NCBI GenBank assembly: GCA_902461815.1
Contig: CABPZE010000002.1
Location: 62,001-126,000 of the forward strand
Length of the DNA stretch: 64,000 nucleotides
Direction: 5' to 3'
Source: CAG-390 sp003523225
Lineage (GTDB): Bacteria; Bacillota; Clostridia; Oscillospirales; CAG-272
The number at the start of each line of letters is the position of its first letter. Position 1 is the stretch's first letter. The notes under the pieces are model-generated. The model saw only the letters and a list, made by a program, of their open reading frames with translations. It was not told the origin of the DNA and did not search any database. A program made the position numbers and the translations under genes. Positions 14,364 to 22,858 of the stretch are shown here, piece by piece.

Positions 14364-17192
14364 TCAGTCCTCGCGTCTGCGTCTGCGCAAAATGACCGCC
14401 GCCGGAATTACAGCTGCAAGCACCGCTGCAGCCGCCGCGGAAGAACCGCAGCCTTTTTTATCTGCCTTTTCGGTATCGGATGCGGCAGCCGTCTCGGATG
14501 CGGGAGCATCGGTTTCGGTTGCAGCCGGAGTTTCCGGAGCCATGGTCTCAGCCTCAGTCTCCGCCTCTGTCTCCGCAGGCTCTCCCGCCTTCCAACCGGT
14601 AAGGGAAGATATCAGCTCGATTATCGCCTCACCGCGCGATACATACGCCTCAGCAGTGGTATGGTTGAGCAGCTTTTCGGACGCCGAGCAGGCTTTAAGC
14701 TGCAAATAGCTTATATGTGAATCCCCCGCGCTCTGCATTTCTTCCACCACCGACTTTATTTCAGCAGAATATTTCGTCGAGGTAAGACCGTAAGCGTACA
14801 CGATCTCAGCATTCGGGTTCTTTGCGCGGACGTCCTTAAGGAATGCGCGCAGTCCTGTCTTGAACTCGGCGGCTGTCAGCGAGGAATTGTTGCCGCTGGC
14901 GTCGTTGGTGGCAAGATTGATAACGATAACATCGGGTTGGCGGGCAAAATCGTATGCCACGCCCGGATTATTATACTGGTCAAGATAACCGTAAAGGAAG
15001 GGCATCAGCTTGTCGGTATCCCCTCCGGTATTGCGCACGATGCCGCGCCCGGATATTGCAACAACATTGTAGTCGGCGTCAAAAGCGTCGGCTATCTGCT
15101 TGACATACGTGCGGGTCACGTCCTCGGTCGCGGTGCTCCATGCAGTAGCTCCCGGCGCCGTCTTTGACGCCGCATATCCTACGGTAAGCGAGTCGCCGAT
15201 AAACTCAATAAGTCTTGAGGAGTTTTTCTCCGGTGACAGCTTTTCTCCGTCTGTCAGCCTGATATCCGTAACGGCGGCTGTGGAGGAGCGGGCATTGGTG
15301 CGCTTGAGCACTCTCACCGTATGCTCCTTTGAGGGGTCAAGACCTGCGGCAAGATTTACGGTCTGAGTCTTGCTTTTCAGCTCGACGTCCTCCATCTCAA
15401 CACCGTCAACATAGATCTTCAGATATGCGTTATTGCTTCCGCCCGGCGCGCTTGAGGTTATGACCGCGCTGACTCCGCTGCCGCGGAAGCGCACGGAAAA
15501 TCCCGACGCCGACCAGTTGAAGAAGTACGCGCCGTTCTCTGCGTATGTGCGCCCGAAGAAGTGAACCTCGCTTGCAAGGTCAAAGGACAGAACATCCGGC
15601 TTCGAAGTGGTGATCTTTGCCTCGTACACCTTTGTGAGTTTTCCGCTCATTGAACGAATCTCCAGATAGAATGTATTTTCCTTTGCGCTGAGGCGCACCG
15701 TATTTCCAAGGGACTTTGTCAGCTCACGGTCGGCATAAACACGGAAGGTGTTGTAAGCCTCGGTTCTGATAGCAAAGGTGTAGCTTTCGGTATCAACGCT
15801 GTCAGTGACTGTTCCGGCAGAGGCATCAACCTTGCCCGCCGCAGGCACACCGTCAAGCCGCTCCTCAACATCGCGGCTGGTTTTCGTCATTTCCGCGTCG
15901 AGATACCACCATTCGGTCTTATCCGGACCGTTCACCACCGGCTTTGCGGCAACTCCGTCAGGGGCAAAATAACTGCCGGAAAGGTCAAACGCCGTGGTGC
16001 TCTGAGGAATAGACAGCGCGGTCGGAATACCGATAAAGGAATTGCCCTTCAGCGTGAATTTTTCGCCAAGCGGAAGCTCAGAACCCGCACCGTGAATGGC
16101 AATGAAGTTATCCGCCGCCTTTTCCGTCTGCACAAACAGGTTGTTTAAAATATTGAAGTAAACGTTCCCGGTCGATATCTGCAGAACGATTATGTTATTG
16201 TTGGTTGACGCTCCGGAATCGCAGTTATAGAAAACGCAGTTCTCCACCGTTGCGTTGACACTCTTACGCTGACTTATGTTTTTGTTGAAATTGTGTCCGC
16301 CGGAGTTTGTTGTAAAGTTGAAGTTAAGTACCTGATTTACCTTCTGCCTGAACATTGAATCCTTCACCGTAATATTTACGCTTTCCTTTGACGCCGCCGA
16401 GTCGGCAACGGTGACAAATCCAAAGCACTTTCCGGTGCTGTTCCCGTCAAAATAAATTCCCGAAGCGGTCATGTTCTCAACGGTAAGGTGGAAGCCCGTA
16501 GCCGTGGTATGACCCTCAAAACGGATATTTTCTAACGTCAGATCGCGCAGATAAAGGTTTGTAGCCTTGTCAGGGTAGTAGGAATAGCAGTAAAACGGAC
16601 CGTTTCCATTCGTCGTATACCCGCTGACAAGGATATTGCGGTATGTAAGCTCAATGTATCCCGCTCCGCCGTAGTTGGAACGCAGCATACCGGCTCCGGA
16701 AATTGCAATACCGTCGATGGTGACCTTGTGGCAGTCATACACCGTTTTGGAGGAAGCGTATATTCCGACGTGCCAGCTGGTCGTGAGAGTCGCCTCGCCG
16801 TTGCCGCGTTCGGGATTGCGCGTCCAGTCGTCGGACCTGTTCTTCCCCCTGACGTTCGGGTCGATTCCCGCCTTCGGACCGAGGATAGTAATATCGCGGT
16901 CAATTATAAGCGCCTCGGAATATGTACCCGCGCCCAGCCACATCGTTCCGCCTGCGGAAAGCGCTTTGATGGCTGTCGCCGGGCTTTTGAAAGCAGTCTT
17001 TCCGATCTCGGCATTATATTTCTTTCCGCCGAAATCCACTTCATACGCCGTGCCGTCTGACCCCGAAAGCGTGGGAGAAACAAATACCGTGTTCTGCGGC
17101 ATTTCCTCGGCGGCGGCAGCCGGGATCACCGGGACAAGCGGCAGCACAAGCAGAAGTGAAAGAAAAATTGCAAATGTTCTGATTTTTTTCAT
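14364..17192 (-). CDS. Large secreted beta-helix protein with CE2-like SGNH esterase domain and membrane anchor
   Basis: 942 residues from the ATG at 17192, chosen because a clear signal peptide starts there (MKKIRTFAIFLSLLLVLPLV...AAAA) and AAGGTAAGG lies upstream. Domains in order: right-handed parallel beta-helix (about 30-480, pectate-lyase-like repeats), a linker, a jelly-roll (about 560-655) and an SGNH hydrolase (about 660-860) resembling carbohydrate esterase family 2: FIGDSLTVGY (Ser near 669), ISGRGI, NLATND, and a late His in LNHTTAEAY. It probably deacetylates plant cell-wall polysaccharide. The C-terminus is a Thr/Glu/Ala-rich stalk, then KKGCGSS, one membrane helix and RRRRRED, a sorting-like tail. 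Its neighbour is a sulfatase on the same strand. Confidence 0.8.
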   Translation of the reverse strand: MKKIRTFAIFLSLLLVLPLVPVIPAAAAEEMPQNTVFVSPTLSGSDGTAYEVDFGGKKYNAEIGKTAFKSPATAIKALSAGGTMWLGAGTYSEALIIDRDITILGPKAGIDPNVRGKNRSDDWTRNPERGNGEATLTTSWHVGIYASSKTVYDCHKVTIDGIAISGAGMLRSNYGGAGYIELTYRNILVSGYTTNGNGPFYCYSYYPDKATNLYLRDLTLENIRFEGHTTATGFHLTVENMTASGIYFDGNSTGKCFGFVTVADSAASKESVNITVKDSMFRQKVNQVLNFNFTTNSGGHNFNKNISQRKSVNATVENCVFYNCDSGASTNNNIIVLQISTGNVYFNILNNLFVQTEKAADNFIAIHGAGSELPLGEKFTLKGNSFIGIPTALSIPQSTTAFDLSGSYFAPDGVAAKPVVNGPDKTEWWYLDAEMTKTSRDVEERLDGVPAAGKVDASAGTVTDSVDTESYTFAIRTEAYNTFRVYADRELTKSLGNTVRLSAKENTFYLEIRSMSGKLTKVYEAKITTSKPDVLSFDLASEVHFFGRTYAENGAYFFNWSASGFSVRFRGSGVSAVITSSAPGGSNNAYLKIYVDGVEMEDVELKSKTQTVNLAAGLDPSKEHTVRVLKRTNARSSTAAVTDIRLTDGEKLSPEKNSSRLIEFIGDSLTVGYAASKTAPGATAWSTATEDVTRTYVKQIADAFDADYNVVAISGRGIVRNTGGDTDKLMPFLYGYLDQYNNPGVAYDFARQPDVIVINLATNDASGNNSSLTAAEFKTGLRAFLKDVRAKNPNAEIVYAYGLTSTKYSAEIKSVVEEMQSAGDSHISYLQLKACSASEKLLNHTTAEAYVSRGEAIIELISSLTGWKAGEPAETEAETEAETMAPETPAATETDAPASETAAASDTEKADKKGCGSSAAAAAVLAAVIPAAVILRRRRRED

Positions 17193-17412
17193 AGTCTCAA
17201 CCTTACCTTTCAGACCGACCTGAGAAAGCATGCTTGACAGGGCGGCGCAGTAGTTTATGTGAACAACTGTTCCGAATTGTAATAATATAATACAACAAAA
17301 AAGGGAAAAACGCATTGTTTTTTTTACAAAAAATATTTTTTCAGCATCATGCACAATCTCAGCGCTCCGAATTTGTTCAACATGACACACTTTCAGCGTC
17401 AATGATGATAAA

Positions 17413-17458
17413 ACCGGAGCTGTCTCAAGCGCTATATCACACTTGCGACAGCCCCGGT
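17413..17458 (-). terminator. terminator of the sulfatase gene
   Basis: On the reverse strand ACCGGGGCTGTCGCAAG pairs with CTTGAGACAGCTCCGGT (15 of 17) and is followed by TTTTATC. A second small hairpin (TGACAG/CTGTCA, 17485-17501) lies directly after the sulfatase stop. The remainder of 17193-17412 is the AT-rich leader of the esterase gene with possible but ambiguous promoter elements. Confidence 0.7.
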
Positions 17459-17516
17459 ATAAACCCGAACGGCCTGTAACACGTTGACAGCCGCCCTGTC
17501 ACACGAGCGTCAGATA

Positions 17517-18935
17517 TCAGTATCTCGCAACACGGACCTGTCCCGGCCGCGACATTATCACAGATGAATCGAAGGAGCGTTTCATCAGATCAAACTTCAG
17601 CGGCATAGCACTTTCCTCCTCCCAGAGGTTGTGCGTCTCCTGCGGGTCATTCTTCATATCGTACAGCTCACCGAAATCGGCTGTATGGTAGACCACAAGC
17701 TTGTATCTTTCGTCACGGTACATTGTGGCATATGTCGGCGGCATCGTGTCCGCCTTATTAGAATCGCAATACTCGGAACGGACAAACTTACGCGGGCTGT
17801 ACTCACTGTCCGGACTGTTGCTGAGCAGAGGAACAAGTGAATGACCGTGTACATCCGTGAAGGATATTCCGCACAGCTCGGCGATCGTAGGCGCAATATC
17901 GGTAAGCTCGGCAAGCGTATCCGTGACAAATCCGCTGCGCACCGTTCCCGGCATCGAGAAGATGAGCGGCACACGCACAGCACCGTCGTAAAAACGGCAC
18001 CCCTTGAGGCAAAGCCCGTGATCTCCCAGCATCTCGCCGTGATCCGAGGTATAAATGACAAGCGTATTCTCACGCAGACCGAGCCGGTCAAGCGCGTCAA
18101 GTATCCAACCGACGTGCATGTCAACTATCTCGCACATTCCGTAATATGACGCCTTTTTACGGCGCACGTCGTAGTCCGGCGCTTTAGGGGGGCGGGTCTG
18201 GTGCTTTACGTTTTTAAGCACCTCACCAAGGTAAAAGTCATAATCGCTGAAAACAGGTTCTGGCAGATCACGCGACAGATATTTTTCAACATATTCTTTC
18301 GGAGCATCGTAAGGCGGATGAGGGTCAAACCAGTTTACAGACAGCATCCACGGTTCGTCGCGGTGGCGCTCCATAAAGCTTATTGCTTCATGAGCGCACC
18401 ACGCTGTCTGACGCAGATCGACCGGAGCATCGTCCCGATACCAGTAGTAATCATGCTTGCCGTCGTTTGTAAACAAAGACTGCCACGAAATGCCCTGCCC
18501 GTCAAGCCACTCACGGTAGGCACTGCAACCGTTCTCAAGGTCGTGACCCGAACCGAGGCTGTATATAAATTCGGAGTATCCGTCATCGCCTCTGCGCTCC
18601 GCTCCTCCCCACGCGGTGGTGATATGCAGCTTGCCTATGTTACCGCAGCAATACCCCGCGTCGGCAAGAGCTTTGGTGATCAGAGTACAATGCTCCGGCA
18701 GATTGGTACCGCCAAGTATATTTGAGTTTATCGCCGAGGGATATTTTCCGCTCAGAAAGCTGGCGCGGCTGGGCGTGCAGACCGGATTCTGTGCGTATGC
18801 ACAGGTAAGCGCTGTCCCTTCGGAGCACAGCCTGTCAAGGTTCGGCGTGTCTATGTAGCTGTTGCCGAGCGCATGGATTGTATCCCAGCGCTGTTGGTCG
18901 GAACAAAGCCATAAAATATTCGGCGATCCGGGCAT
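17517..18935 (-). CDS. Sulfatase (type I, formylglycine-dependent)
   Basis: 472-residue sulfatase of the alkaline phosphatase superfamily. The modification motif reads CTPSR (Cys53 to Arg57), the C-x-P-x-R site where Cys becomes formylglycine. Metal ligands are seen in WLCSDQQRWD and TSDHGEMLGDHG. No signal peptide is present, so it is either cytosolic or exported in another way. Substrate could be a sulfated sugar or choline-type ester; the family alone does not tell. An activating radical-SAM enzyme (anSME) is required and is not in this window. Its location upstream of the secreted beta-helix esterase suggests a glycan-foraging context (inference). Confidence 0.87.
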   Translation of the reverse strand: MPGSPNILWLCSDQQRWDTIHALGNSYIDTPNLDRLCSEGTALTCAYAQNPVCTPSRASFLSGKYPSAINSNILGGTNLPEHCTLITKALADAGYCCGNIGKLHITTAWGGAERRGDDGYSEFIYSLGSGHDLENGCSAYREWLDGQGISWQSLFTNDGKHDYYWYRDDAPVDLRQTAWCAHEAISFMERHRDEPWMLSVNWFDPHPPYDAPKEYVEKYLSRDLPEPVFSDYDFYLGEVLKNVKHQTRPPKAPDYDVRRKKASYYGMCEIVDMHVGWILDALDRLGLRENTLVIYTSDHGEMLGDHGLCLKGCRFYDGAVRVPLIFSMPGTVRSGFVTDTLAELTDIAPTIAELCGISFTDVHGHSLVPLLSNSPDSEYSPRKFVRSEYCDSNKADTMPPTYATMYRDERYKLVVYHTADFGELYDMKNDPQETHNLWEEESAMPLKFDLMKRSFDSSVIMSRPGQVRVARY

Positions 18936-19065
18936 TGGTTCAATTACCTTCCTTATTTATTCATTTAACGGTGGATATCATTCCGACCATATACAATCCG
19001 GTCGCATAACCCGCAGTCATGCGCATATGAGCGCGCTCCAGACATTACACGGCGGCGTATATCGC

Positions 19066-19869
19066 TTATCTTTTTTTCAATCTTCCCAGAACCTTGCCGG
19101 CACAGGATATCTCGGAGAAGTCCTTGAGGAGTATTTTCCCGTAATCGGGATTGAGAGAGATCAGGCAATCCCCGCCGAAGATCTTGAAATATCCGTTTCC
19201 GTCCAAAATATAAATGCAGGGCTCTCCGACTTCGACAGCGTCGCAGTTCTGAACCAGAAGCACATCGCCGTTGTGATATTTCGGCTCCATACTGCTGCCG
19301 CTGATCCTGAGGGCGAAATCCGCTCCGTCTGTCTTGCGGTCACGCGGTATGGTTATATACTCCGCGCTTTCTCCGTCAAGATATTCGCCCGGACCTGCCG
19401 ACACGGGAAGATCGTAAAGCGGTATCTCGCGCTTTCCGCCAAGCGCCCCGGTCGCTTCGCCGTAGCGGCGGCGGACTGTATTTTTGCTCTTGATGAAAGC
19501 GGGTTCGGGGGTGGCAGGAGATGTATAGACGGCATGGCTTATGCGCTCCGCCTCCTTACCGAGCACCAGAAGCACCAGCTCGCGCCCGTGAGCGTCAAGC
19601 CGGCGATAATCCTCGATAAGCTTTATTTCTCCCATGTCGAGAGTATAGTTATTTGTATTCTCCGGCTGACCGCTTATAATGTAATCAAGCGAGCAGTCAA
19701 GCGCGTTGCAGACGGCTATAATATTCGAAAGCTTAACGGAATCGGATATGCCTGCAAGAAATTTGCTCAGCGTTCCGAGCGGGATCCCCGTCATCCGGGA
19801 GAGCTGTTCGTTTGTTATCTTTTTTTCTGATTTCAGGTTTTTTATACGTTCAAGATAGTTTTCTTCCAT
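19066..19869 (-). CDS. XRE-family repressor with S24 (LexA-like) peptidase domain
   Basis: 267 residues from the ATG at 19869. N-terminal helix-turn-helix (TNEQLSRMTGIPLGTLSKFLAG, about 19-40) and C-terminal S24 domain with the self-cleavage dyad Ser193 (SGSSMEPKYHNGD) and Lys229 (GYFKIFGG); the presumed cleavage region is near VSAGPGEYLD. This is the layout of a LexA/CI-type repressor that can be inactivated by RecA-stimulated self-cleavage, so it may respond to DNA damage. GGAGG lies 13 bases before the ATG, a little far. It is divergent from a small membrane protein gene; both promoters and two 12-base direct repeats lie between them. No phage genes are nearby, so this is probably not a prophage repressor. 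Confidence 0.87.
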   Translation of the reverse strand: MEENYLERIKNLKSEKKITNEQLSRMTGIPLGTLSKFLAGISDSVKLSNIIAVCNALDCSLDYIISGQPENTNNYTLDMGEIKLIEDYRRLDAHGRELVLLVLGKEAERISHAVYTSPATPEPAFIKSKNTVRRRYGEATGALGGKREIPLYDLPVSAGPGEYLDGESAEYITIPRDRKTDGADFALRISGSSMEPKYHNGDVLLVQNCDAVEVGEPCIYILDGNGYFKIFGGDCLISLNPDYGKILLKDFSEISCAGKVLGRLKKR

Positions 19870-19912
19870 AATTGAAATCAAACCTCCGTGCAAGTTATCT
19901 TACGACGGTCTA

Positions 19913-19941
19913 ATTATAGCACACATTTTCCGTTTTGTAAA
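19913..19941 (-). promoter_or_regulatory. promoter of the XRE-S24 gene
   Basis: Reverse strand TTTACA (19936-19941), 17 bases, TATAAT (19913-19918), with the extended stretch GTGTGCTATAAT also found in the divergent promoter. Confidence 0.75.
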
Positions 19942-19968
19942 TACCTTTTTCAAAATATTTTCCGTTTT
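19925..19968. promoter_or_regulatory. two direct repeats ATTTTCCGTTTT, likely operators
   Basis: Identical 12-base repeats at 19925-19936 and 19957-19968, 32 bases apart (about three helical turns), one inside the spacer of the XRE-S24 promoter and one between it and the divergent promoter. The placement fits autorepression by the adjacent repressor. Confidence 0.55.
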
Positions 19969-19981
19969 TGATATTTTACTA

Positions 19982-20010
19982 TTGACAAGTTGCTTTTCGT
20001 GTGCTATAAT
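19982..20010 (+). promoter_or_regulatory. promoter of the small membrane protein gene
   Basis: TTGACA (19982-19987), 17 bases, TATAAT (20005-20010): full consensus. Confidence 0.8.
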
Positions 20011-20052
20011 AACGCCAGAATGATTCCGATAATGGAATTTTGGAGGTTGGCA

Positions 20053-20364
20053 ATGAATAAATGCTTCAATGAATATCCCGTATACCGCAACCGCAGATAT
20101 GTATCTTCATACTCACGCCGCACGCGCTCACGCAGCACCGCGCGCGACCTTTACGAGCGCGCCCTCAGTGTATGCGAAAGCATTGTTGCATTCTTTGAAA
20201 ACTCGCTTGTGCGGCTTGCCATAAGGATAGTCGCACTGTCTGCGGCGTTCATAGGCTTCTTCATGCTCGTTGCCGCCGCCGAGGCAGGCAGCATAGGCTT
20301 TGCCACCGGAGTGTTATCCGCTCTCGGAGTTGTCGCCGCGTCCGCTTTCGCGCTGCGCATATAA
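20053..20364 (+). CDS. Small two-helix membrane protein divergent from the XRE-S24 repressor
   Basis: 103 residues from the ATG at 20053 (TTTTGGAGGTTGGCA in front). The first 45 residues are very basic and Arg/Ser/Tyr-rich (RNRRYVSSYSRRTRSRS); two membrane helices follow (about 54-77 and 79-101). I do not recognise a family. In Bacillus the lexA gene is divergent from yneA, a membrane-anchored division inhibitor, so an SOS-type induced membrane protein is an appealing analogy, but the sequence has no LysM domain and the link is inference only. Its strong promoter lies next to operator-like repeats. Confidence 0.65.
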   Translation: MNKCFNEYPVYRNRRYVSSYSRRTRSRSTARDLYERALSVCESIVAFFENSLVRLAIRIVALSAAFIGFFMLVAAAEAGSIGFATGVLSALGVVAASAFALRI

Positions 20365-20410
20365 CGTATATAAGCATATAAATTCGGAAGCGCATTTCCC
20401 GCAGTTCGCT

Positions 20411-21538
20411 TCACTTCATTAATTTTATTACTGCGTCGGCAAGTATGCGAGCGGAGCGCAGACCGCGCGATGCGGAAAGGCTTCCGTCAAGCTCGGCGTG
20501 CAAGGAAATCACTCTCAGATCCTGATTATACCTTCCGCCGTCAACGGTAACACTGCCGCTGTATGTATCCAGCTCATCGTTGACCATTGCGGCAAGCGCG
20601 GCATTCATCTGCCATCCGGCGTCATCCTCTCCGCTCCCTGCCGCGCCGACAAGCAGACCGGGGCTGTCGCCGGTGTGAACGTCGATCACAAGTGCAAAGC
20701 TGCCGCTGTTCAGCATTCCGCTTATCGCCTCGCGCGCTCTCGCATATGAGCCGAGTCGCCCGGGCGTGTCAAAATCCCCCGTACACTGAGCTGTGTACAC
20801 CCCCGCCGCCTCAAGCGCCTGACAAAGAGCCGCCGCAGCGTCTTTGACCGACGTGCCGTCGGAAAAGCATTCCGACGGATGTGTGCACACCACCAGAACG
20901 CCACCTTTTTTCAGACCTGAGCTGACAGCCGTCCCCCACATCTCCACCAATGCGTCAAGGCTGATGTCAAACCCGGTTTTGTTTATAAGGCCAGTGTGAT
21001 CCGTCTGAGAGCCGACATCGGTCGTTACCGCAGTCTGTTCGTTGCCTTCATCCGTGCTTTCCGCCGGAGTCTCTCCGTGCTCGGCCGGAGCTGTGGTGAC
21101 AGCTTCGTCTCCCGCCGCAGTGACATCATTGGTAGCCTTTGTGGCTTCCCCTGTCATTTCTTCCGGTGTGTAAGCTGTGATCTCGGGAGTGCTGCCGAAA
21201 AGCAGATTCCCGGCAAATCCACCTGCGGCTTCACGCGGATCTCCGCCCATACCCGTCACAACAGTACAGGCAAGAGCCGTGAAAGAGGTCGTAAGAAGTA
21301 ATACAGTCAAGACAAGAGTAATAAGCGAAGATTTGTTTTTTGTCGGCGGTACGGTGCTTTCAGCCGTGCCGCCCTCATATTTTACCGGGAGTCTGCTCGG
21401 CTTTCCGCTGCCTGGAGCTTTCTTTTCGCCGTACTCACCGAAAATATCCACTCGCTCCTTGCCGATGCTCTTTTTCCCTTCCGCATTTTCATCAGCGTCA
21501 AGGTGATCTTTGCCATATCCGTACACCTGCTCTTTCAT
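20411..21538 (-). CDS. spoIIP: Stage II sporulation protein P
   Basis: SpoIIP is the peptidoglycan amidase/endopeptidase that works with SpoIID and SpoIIM in engulfment. The 375-residue protein has a long cytosolic N-terminus, a membrane helix (about 71-95), a low-complexity Thr/Glu linker and the catalytic domain with VCTHPSECFS, LVIDVHTGD, the hallmark GRYNQDLRV and LHAELDGSLSASRG, matching the two His and one Glu expected for the zinc site. The THPSE stretch departs from the more common HTHTTE form. It follows gpr by 62 bases on the same strand, the classical gpr-spoIIP order. Confidence 0.87.
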   Translation of the reverse strand: MKEQVYGYGKDHLDADENAEGKKSIGKERVDIFGEYGEKKAPGSGKPSRLPVKYEGGTAESTVPPTKNKSSLITLVLTVLLLTTSFTALACTVVTGMGGDPREAAGGFAGNLLFGSTPEITAYTPEEMTGEATKATNDVTAAGDEAVTTAPAEHGETPAESTDEGNEQTAVTTDVGSQTDHTGLINKTGFDISLDALVEMWGTAVSSGLKKGGVLVVCTHPSECFSDGTSVKDAAAALCQALEAAGVYTAQCTGDFDTPGRLGSYARAREAISGMLNSGSFALVIDVHTGDSPGLLVGAAGSGEDDAGWQMNAALAAMVNDELDTYSGSVTVDGGRYNQDLRVISLHAELDGSLSASRGLRSARILADAVIKLMK

Positions 21539-21600
21539 TGATTTGGCACCTCCGTTTTTTAAAATGATATGACGGAGGCATCCGGATTATGCGGTGCGGT

Positions 21601-22566
21601 CTATCCGCCGCCGAATACGCCTTCAATTGCTCCTGCAATTATTTTTGCCGCCTGTTTGGTTATTATATCGCTCTCACGCGGACTCACAAAAAAACTTTTT
21701 CCGTTTTCAAGCACCTCGCGCAGTGACGGCGGAAGCTCGTCCTCCGCGTCCGCTCCGGTCATTCCCGCTTTCTGAAGTGCTTCCCATACAAGAGTCGAGG
21801 AATCGACCACAGTCGGAACGCCTATCGAGATCACCGGAACACCGAGAGTCGCTCGCGTCAGCGCCTGCCTTTCGTTTCCCACGCCCGAACCGGGCGTTAT
21901 TCCCGCGTCCGAGAGCTGAACCGTCCGTCCCAGCCTTTCGCACGAGCGCGCCGCAAGCGCATCAACCGCAACTACAAGATCAGGATTTGCCGCTCTTACT
22001 GCACCGCGAAGCAGTTCGGCGCTCTCTATCCCGGTCTGCCCGAGAACTCCGGGAGCTACTACCGATATCGCCGAGCAACCGAGCGCACCGTAAATTCCGG
22101 CTTCCAGCTCACGCAGATGCCGTGTTGCGGAGATCATGGCGGCTGACTCCGGACCTACTGCATCGGCTGTCATCGCAGAGTTTCCAAGACCTGCTATCAG
22201 CACGCCGAATCCCGAATCTATTTTACGTCCGCAAAGCGATTCGCAAAGCTGTCTCAGCTCATTTTTCAGTATTCCCGAAAAAGCCTCTGCCGAAAGCTCG
22301 TCAAACTCCGCAAAGCTCCTGCCGGACACCGCGGTGATGTAATTTCCGCGTCTTCTGCCCAATCGCTCGGCGGCGGCACGTGTCACTATCCTCATTCTTG
22401 TCACAGATACGTCCACCGACGCAGCATTTATGCTCTCCTCACTGCATATAACGCCGGCACTGCCGTCCCAGGACTCGCAGGCAAGGTCGGTCCGCGCGAA
22501 TTCCTGCTTTTGCCTTGTTTTGCCCCCGCGTCGGTTTACAGCACAGTTTTTTTCGCTATCGCTCAT
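21601..22566 (-). CDS. gpr: Spore germination protease GPR
   Basis: GPR (peptidase family A25) degrades small acid-soluble spore proteins at germination. The 321-residue protein opens with FARTDLACES, matching the propeptide/SASP-like processing site region, and contains the family signatures IAGLGNSAMTADAVGP, VLGQTGIES, DLVVAVDALAARS, SDAGITPGSGVGNERQ and ISIGVPTVVDSSTLVWE. Slightly shorter than the Bacillus enzyme (about 370). It leads an operon with spoIIP; expression under a forespore sigma factor is expected. ATG at 22566 is preceded by AGGAAGTGAT. Confidence 0.92.
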   Translation of the reverse strand: MSDSEKNCAVNRRGGKTRQKQEFARTDLACESWDGSAGVICSEESINAASVDVSVTRMRIVTRAAAERLGRRRGNYITAVSGRSFAEFDELSAEAFSGILKNELRQLCESLCGRKIDSGFGVLIAGLGNSAMTADAVGPESAAMISATRHLRELEAGIYGALGCSAISVVAPGVLGQTGIESAELLRGAVRAANPDLVVAVDALAARSCERLGRTVQLSDAGITPGSGVGNERQALTRATLGVPVISIGVPTVVDSSTLVWEALQKAGMTGADAEDELPPSLREVLENGKSFFVSPRESDIITKQAAKIIAGAIEGVFGGG

Positions 22567-22613
22567 AGGATCACTTCCTGATTTATTTCGTTATCCGGCA
22601 CCATCCGGATTAT

Positions 22614-22643
22614 TAGTATATGTTTTTTTCAAAAAACTATTGA
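22614..22643 (-). promoter_or_regulatory. weak candidate forespore-type promoter of gpr
   Basis: Reverse strand TCAATA (22638-22643) and CATATACTA (22614-22622) resemble sigma-F/G elements; spacing is about 15-17 depending on alignment. Confidence 0.3.
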
Positions 22644-22727
22644 TACCAAACGTTTTTGCACCATAAAAATGCTGATTTTATTAAGAAGTCGGCGCTCACA
22701 TGGTCAAAATGAACAATTTTTGACGTC

Positions 22728-22764
22728 CGGATTGTGCAATCCGCCGAACATTCAAAGAGTTCGG
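22728..22764. promoter_or_regulatory. two tandem dyads upstream of the SBP promoter
   Basis: CGGATT/AATCCG (22728-22743) and CCGAAC/GTTCGG (22744-22764) lie back to back, ending 9 bases before the -35 box. Candidate operator or paired hairpins; no cognate regulator identified. Confidence 0.4.
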
Positions 22765-22772
22765 AATCTCCA

Positions 22773-22801
22773 TTGAAATTTTCGGTATTTGGTGATATAA
22801 T
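22773..22801 (+). promoter_or_regulatory. promoter of the family 5 solute-binding protein gene
   Basis: TTGAAA (22773-22778), 17 bases, TATAAT (22796-22801). Confidence 0.7.
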
Positions 22802-22858
22802 ATAGTGAATCAATACGTTCCGAGTTTTGATTTTTAACATGAGGAGGATTACACAAAA

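Noticed and set aside
19066..19869. Prophage repressor
   Set aside because: The repressor domain layout fits, but there is no integrase, structural gene or attachment site nearby.
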